Shown here: positions 32,269 through 35,210 of the stretch, piece after piece
Position numbering within the stretch: the first letter of the stretch is position 1
How the letters are laid out: each line of letters begins with the position of its first letter
IMG/VR virus record: IMGVR_UViG_3300001848_000543
Coordinates: 1 to 35,210 of that record
DNA from: a virus
Strand: one strand, 5' to 3'
DNA: 35,210 bases
Made by a program: the position numbers and the translations under genes
Notes under the pieces: generated by a model
What the model was told of the DNA's origin: nothing
Seen by the model: the letters and a program-made list of their open reading frames with translations, nothing else
Databases searched by the model: none

Positions 32269-32512
32269 ACGTGTTCCACGCTACTACCATCATAAACCAT
32301 AGGTTGACTGCCTTTAGCATCTTTGGATAGGTTCTGTTTATCATAAAGGCCATAGCAGTAGCTATGGCCTTTATGATAAAGAAGCCAAGCCAGATACTGT
32401 CAAAAGGCTGTATCAGCCATAGGATAAATGGGTTACCTTCACGACCACCATTCCTTATTACAAGCCATGTGGTTAGTAAGTCTAACAGTTGCAATAAGAT
32501 GAATGTGTTCAT
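32243..32512 (-). CDS. Small membrane protein, DUF5658-like
   Basis: The product has 89 residues with three hydrophobic segments. The first has LLQLLDLLTTWLVI and is followed by GREGNPF, the Asp/Glu/Asn-Pro pattern of the DUF5658 family of small membrane proteins. Function unknown. It is coupled to the JAMM gene by an ATGA overlap and is the last gene of the minus-strand block. A perfect 20-bp inverted repeat lies within its coding sequence (32337-32380). Confidence 0.68.
   Translation of the reverse strand: MNTFILLQLLDLLTTWLVIRNGGREGNPFILWLIQPFDSIWLGFFIIKAIATAMAFMINRTYPKMLKAVNLWFMMVVAWNTSTFLWTYT
32337..32380. repeat. Perfect 20-bp inverted repeat with 4-nt loop
   Basis: The arms 32337-32356 and 32361-32380 are exact reverse complements around AGTA. 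The stem includes ATAAAGGCCATAGC. There is no U tract on either side. It lies where plus- and minus-strand transcription converge and may act as a transcription block or an RNase III-type processing site. It encodes part of a membrane helix on the minus strand. Confidence 0.92.
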
Positions 32513-32937
32513 CCGTCAATTATATCATAGATGACGGTCTTGGCTCCGCTATAAAAGGTCAGGTCAGAGCGGCGCTTTGCTCCGCTCTTCCACCAGCTTA
32601 ACACCCCAAAGATTGCTTCACCGATTTTAGCTGCGCCCTCGATGTCGGCCTTGCTCAAGTGCGGTTCACAGTTAGGGTGGCTGTGAATGGTGCCTACGAT
32701 TTGGAGGGGCAGGATCTTGACTTGGAGGCGAACCACGTCATTAACGCTCCACAGGTCTTCTACAGAACGGTTGGAGGAGCGTTGAGGCGGGTAGATTGCC
32801 TCTTCGACCACTACTTCAGTGATCTGTTCGTTCTCCTTGATCACTTTGCCCACTAAGAACACCAGCAGTTCTTTGTTCGAGGCCATCGCCTTTTTCTTGA
32901 ACGTCTTTATCAGGGATGCCGGAATGGTTAGAGTCAC
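32509..32937 (-). CDS. JAMM/MPN+ (Prok-JAB) metalloprotein
   Basis: The product has 142 residues. TIHSHPNCEPHLSKAD gives the full JAMM signature H85-x-H87-x7-S95-x2-D98, with the catalytic Glu at E23 (NKELLVFLVG). JAMM proteins are zinc peptidases or isopeptidases that cut isopeptide or small protein tags, or act in sulfur transfer. Here it is a stand-alone phage enzyme, unlike the tail JAMM domain in the lambda K protein. It starts with GTG at 32937, supported by the normal N-terminal strand of the fold (TLTIPASLIKTFKKKAM). AAAGGAGG lies 12 nt upstream, a long spacing. Confidence 0.85.
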   Translation of the reverse strand: MTLTIPASLIKTFKKKAMASNKELLVFLVGKVIKENEQITEVVVEEAIYPPQRSSNRSVEDLWSVNDVVRLQVKILPLQIVGTIHSHPNCEPHLSKADIEGAAKIGEAIFGVLSWWKSGAKRRSDLTFYSGAKTVIYDIIDG

Positions 32938-33304
32938 TATAGTCCAGAGCCTCCTTTACTGCCCGGAACCCGTAATAGTTACCAAGGGCGAAATGTTGTA
33001 GAATTGCTCCTGCATTCAAAAACAGGTCTTTGCCTTTATAGTTAAGACGCCAGTAATGGTTGAGTGGAGTGTTCTCCAGGAACCCACCCCGCTTGAACAT
33101 GGCAGACTCAAACGGGTCGTCATGGATAGCTGTGCCTTTTGGGGGTACGATAGCTACGCTGACCAGCTTAGGCGGCCAAAAGCGGAAGAACACGTTCCAG
33201 AAGTTAAACGAAGTGATGCGGGTGCCAAGGTTCCAAGCAATACCGTGCGTGGTATTAAAGCGTTGGTCTGGGTGCGTGTTGTGAATGATAGTTGATTGCT
33301 TCAT
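32816..33304 (-). CDS. Phage protein of unknown function, overlapping the JAMM gene
   Basis: The product has about 162 residues from the ATG at 33304; an ATG at 33340 is also open and has AAAGGA 9 nt upstream. The N-terminal part has HPDQRFNTTHGIAWN and NFWNVFFRFWPPKLVSVAIVPP, then NHYWRLNYKGKDLFLNAGAILQHFALGNYYGF. Aromatic residues are frequent. The last 40 residues are Gly/Asp/Gln-rich and run 122 nt into the JAMM gene, so this tail may be non-essential. I recognise no family. It overlaps the HAD gene by about 50 nt. Confidence 0.55.
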   Translation of the reverse strand: MKQSTIIHNTHPDQRFNTTHGIAWNLGTRITSFNFWNVFFRFWPPKLVSVAIVPPKGTAIHDDPFESAMFKRGGFLENTPLNHYWRLNYKGKDLFLNAGAILQHFALGNYYGFRAVKEALDYSDSNHSGIPDKDVQEKGDGLEQRTAGVLSGQSDQGERTDH

Positions 33305-33785
33305 GGATTTCTTTCCAGCTTTTGACACGGTCTGCTTCATACACTTGGTTCCTTTCCCAATGAGGATTGTCTACCAAGTATACCGTAGTCATAAAGGTGC
33401 CTGGGCGTGTGTCATAACAGTCCAAATGGAAGGCTGTGTGTACTACCGGATTGTCATCAAAAACCAGCGTACAGCCAAGGAGCTTCGCCAGATCGTACTT
33501 CCAGGGGCCAGTTTCTATACTGCCTCGCCCTGGGAACGGGTTTGTGATAATCGTGTTGGCTGGGTACATACCTTCCCGATCCAGCCATTCCTGGATGTAG
33601 TAGCCGTCGTCATGGGCAAACCGGGCCGTAATAATGAACAGGTCATGGTTGATCGAAAGCTGATTCCAGATGTCCTTGGTGTCCTTGTCGAACGGGGCAA
33701 GGCTCATGTAATCGATGGGCTTGCGGGGTGCAGGTAAGTATTTGCCCTCGGTCAGGGTGCCGTCCATGTCAAAGGCGATTCTCAT
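33255..33785 (-). CDS. HAD-superfamily hydrolase or phosphatase
   Basis: The product has 176 residues from the ATG at 33785, preceded by GAGGAG about 7 nt away. FDMDGTLTEG gives motif I (D6, D8), IITAR (51-55) motif II, a Lys near 96-101 motif III and VFDDNP (D110, D111) motif IV. The cap is small. It probably hydrolyses a phosphate monoester, for instance a nucleotide or the 5'/3' end of DNA or RNA. The minus-strand cluster also has a dNTP-diphosphohydrolase-like gene, which fits nucleotide metabolism. Confidence 0.85.
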   Translation of the reverse strand: MRIAFDMDGTLTEGKYLPAPRKPIDYMSLAPFDKDTKDIWNQLSINHDLFIITARFAHDDGYYIQEWLDREGMYPANTIITNPFPGRGSIETGPWKYDLAKLLGCTLVFDDNPVVHTAFHLDCYDTRPGTFMTTVYLVDNPHWERNQVYEADRVKSWKEIHEAINYHSQHAPRPTL

Positions 33786-34092
33786 TTTTGATCTCCTCAT
33801 ACAGGTAACCCATCACATTGAATAGGAGCGCACAGAGGGTGTCTTGGGACACCCTCTGTGCTTCATGGTTGTGCCACACTTCCATAAAGTGCCGGAACAT
33901 GGATTCCATGTAGGCTTGCTGGGGAATACCCTTCTTCCAGTTATCGGCAGACCTCAGCTTACCGTCTGCCTGAACCTGATTGGCCTGCATGTATTTAGCA
34001 TAACGCTCCAGCACACGAGGGCTAAGGAAGCCTGCATAATTTGGCTTGGACTCATTTGAGTCGCGGGTTGCTCCAGTGTCAAATGTTCTCAT
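33769..34092 (-). CDS. dNTP-diphosphohydrolase N-terminal domain-like protein
   Basis: The product has 107 residues from the ATG at 34092. TFDTGATRDSNESKPNYAGFLSPRVLERYAKYM...RSADNWKKGIP...MFRHFMEVW.NHE is the pattern of a domain I know as the N-terminal part of phage dATP/dGTP diphosphohydrolases. It normally has further catalytic MazG-like parts; here it stands alone. It may lower dNTP levels or regulate their use; activity is not shown. A perfect 14-bp stem-loop with a 4-nt loop lies inside it (33830-33861). Confidence 0.72.
   Translation of the reverse strand: MRTFDTGATRDSNESKPNYAGFLSPRVLERYAKYMQANQVQADGKLRSADNWKKGIPQQAYMESMFRHFMEVWHNHEAQRVSQDTLCALLFNVMGYLYEEIKNENRL
33830..33861. repeat. 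Perfect 14-bp inverted repeat, 4-nt loop
   Basis: GCACAGAGGGTGTC (33830-33843), loop TTGG, exact reverse complement at 33848-33861, inside the dNTP-hydrolase-like gene. Confidence 0.88.
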
Positions 34093-34306
34093 TGAATTTG
34101 TAGTAGGTGGCGATAACCCTACCACGCTTTACCCTTACTGAATCTAGCATACCAGCAGTGACACCTTTATCAAGAAACTTCTTTACATTGTTCCTGTGCT
34201 TGCCAATCTCTTGAGCCAGCTCGTCTGCTGTTTTGTAGCCCTCAGGAATTTGATCCTCATAACCAAGGACTTCTTTCAGTTTACGGAATGCCTCAACAGA
34301 GTTCAT
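34079..34306 (-). CDS. Small helix-turn-helix protein
   Basis: The product has 75 residues. GYKTADELAQEIGKHRNNVKKFLDKGVTAGML is a helix-turn-helix with a recognition helix, and VKRGRVIATYYKF the two-strand wing of a winged helix. It probably binds DNA, perhaps as a transcription regulator of phage or host genes. It is joined to the metallophosphoesterase by an ATGA overlap and overlaps the dNTP-hydrolase-like gene by 14 nt. Confidence 0.75.
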   Translation of the reverse strand: MNSVEAFRKLKEVLGYEDQIPEGYKTADELAQEIGKHRNNVKKFLDKGVTAGMLDSVRVKRGRVIATYYKFNENI

Positions 34307-35034
34307 AACGGGAACCTCAGGTCTTCTCCAGGCGCTGCTGCTGTTAGGTGCAGGTGTGCTCTCTTTTCAGAAACCTCACCCCAAACACAGCCTGCTCCCC
34401 ATCGTCCAGTGGATCGGTTACCGTCCGCATATGAGAGTTTTTCGATGTCCGCAAGCATACCCACACAGAAGGATTGACTCCAATCTCGAGTACGGCCTTG
34501 TGCAACTTGAGGCGCGTGAATATGGGCCATGACACAAGGACCACCAAGGTATTCTGCGTGCTCCCGCAGTGCGGTTTCATTGAAGAACTGACCGTGACCC
34601 CAGTACATACCGCCAAGCTCAAACCAGTTTTTACGGAGGATGTAGGGGCGGGTTTGGCACTTGAGCTTGGCAAGAGTCTTGTTCAGGTCATTCCAAACTG
34701 TGGCTGCGGAATGCGAGATAATCGCACTCGGATGGTTCATCCAATTGAAAAGCCGCCAATCATGGTTGCCCCAAGCTAAGTGGGTCGGTTCGTATTGCTC
34801 AAACCAAGTGACTGCCGAAATCTTGTCAGGATCTACCGGACGGGTTTCATCGGCAGTGCCTTTTGCTCCATGGCGGAAGGCCGCAGTGTCCACCACATCC
34901 CCAAGATCAAAGCGGTGTTTCGGTTTGAATCTCTTTTTGAAGTCGAGGATTTGCTGGCAGACAGCGAGGTTAGCAAGATCACCATGACGGCAACCAATTG
35001 CCATAACCCGCTCATACTTTTGAATGTGATGCAT
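34303..35034 (-). CDS. Calcineurin-like metallophosphoesterase with altered first motif
   Basis: The product has 243 residues. DLGDVVD (43-49), GNHDW (89-93), YWGHGQF (H147) and MAHIHAPQ (H171, H173) are metal-ligand motifs II to V of the family. Motif I, normally GDxHG, reads GCRHGD here: the first Asp is Cys at position 15, though H17 is kept. This could change or weaken metal binding. Such enzymes cut phosphoesters in nucleotides or nucleic acids. It starts at a TAATG overlap and ends in ATGA with the HTH gene. Confidence 0.83.
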   Translation of the reverse strand: MHHIQKYERVMAIGCRHGDLANLAVCQQILDFKKRFKPKHRFDLGDVVDTAAFRHGAKGTADETRPVDPDKISAVTWFEQYEPTHLAWGNHDWRLFNWMNHPSAIISHSAATVWNDLNKTLAKLKCQTRPYILRKNWFELGGMYWGHGQFFNETALREHAEYLGGPCVMAHIHAPQVAQGRTRDWSQSFCVGMLADIEKLSYADGNRSTGRWGAGCVWGEVSEKRAHLHLTAAAPGEDLRFPL

Positions 35035-35210
35035 TAGTCTTCCTTTAGGTAAAAGATGTTGCCTTTTTGATAAATGCGGTTGGTGTCCACAACCAAGGAG
35101 TCAAAGGCTTTCTTTACTTGGTTCATATCGTATTTCTTTTCCATTTCGCGGAACAGGAACTGGCGGGTGGCGGGGAGCATCCTGATAATGTCCATAGCGA
35201 TCCGGTTGTG
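35034..35210 (-). CDS. Partial gene, C-terminal 58 residues of an unknown protein (5' end outside window)
   Basis: The frame is open from the window edge to the stop at 35034-35036. The visible part is helical (RMLPATRQFLFREMEKKYD), ends in a possible wing (VVDTNRIYQKGNIFYLKED) and could be a winged-helix DNA-binding domain. The stop overlaps the phosphoesterase start as TAATG, so they share an mRNA. Without the N-terminal part no family can be named. Confidence 0.6.
   Translation of the reverse strand, partial: HNRIAMDIIRMLPATRQFLFREMEKKYDMNQVKKAFDSLVVDTNRIYQKGNIFYLKED

Noticed and set aside
1875-33861. N4-type virion RNA polymerase promoter hairpins
   Set aside because: N4 promoters have 5-7 bp stems with 3-nt loops and a conserved sequence. 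The stems here are longer, differ in sequence and mostly have loops of 4 nt or more.
1-35210. tRNA genes, integrase, attachment sites or insertion sequences
   Set aside because: I saw no cloverleaf with a T-loop motif, no recombinase or transposase coding sequence, and no terminal repeats; absence outside the window cannot be judged.

Overview
This window is part of the genome of a tailed double-stranded DNA phage (Caudoviricetes), most probably a podovirus. It holds the large terminase, a large portal, a scaffold, a major capsid protein resembling the N4 gp56 family, two SU10-type adaptor-like proteins, a 1321-residue nozzle-like protein, fibre proteins and three probable internal or ejection proteins. 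I see no tape-measure, sheath or tail-tube gene. There are no ribosomal or tRNA genes and almost no non-coding DNA; genes are joined mostly by TAATG and ATGA overlaps. Base composition is near 50% GC by eye. Several small families (a 2OG-Fe(II) oxygenase, a DUF7936-like protein, a DUF5856-like protein, FPSW/W-rich repeats) are ones I know from aquatic phages, so an aquatic host is plausible, but the sequence does not identify the host.

Layout, plus strand: 1-3050 holds a large terminase that appears split. The end of its ATPase domain lies at 1-339 and its nuclease domain at about 2148-3050. Four coupled genes sit between them: a nucleotidyltransferase, a HELLH metalloprotein, an amidase endolysin and a TylF-like methyltransferase. 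Next come the portal (3063-5333), small structural genes, a methyltransferase plus glycosyltransferase-like pair (6250-7558), a fibre/adhesin block (7735-12229), small structural genes (12250-13446), scaffold, capsid and decoration genes (13482-15809), a duplicated zinc-finger protein and a methyltransferase-GT9 fusion (15868-17779), adaptors and nozzle (17801-23751), distal tail proteins (23748-26906), an acetyltransferase, ejection-type proteins (27473-31394), a histidine phosphatase whose domain order is circularly permuted (31394-32029) and a small membrane protein.

Minus strand, 32243-35210: a convergent, tightly overlapping block of non-structural genes holds a metallophosphoesterase, a helix-turn-helix protein, a dNTP-diphosphohydrolase-like protein, a HAD hydrolase, an unknown protein, a JAMM protein and a membrane protein. 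It looks like the early or host-takeover module.

Regulation: four plus-strand genes (12250, 13482, 15868, 17801) have an extended -10 box (TGnTAnnAT) ending only 6-8 nt before the ATG, which predicts leaderless or nearly leaderless mRNAs. The window also has ten perfect stem-loops of 11-20 bp with 3-8 nt loops, mostly inside genes, about 200 times more than chance predicts. The strongest leads are the split terminase, the permuted phosphatase, the leaderless promoter set and this hairpin excess.
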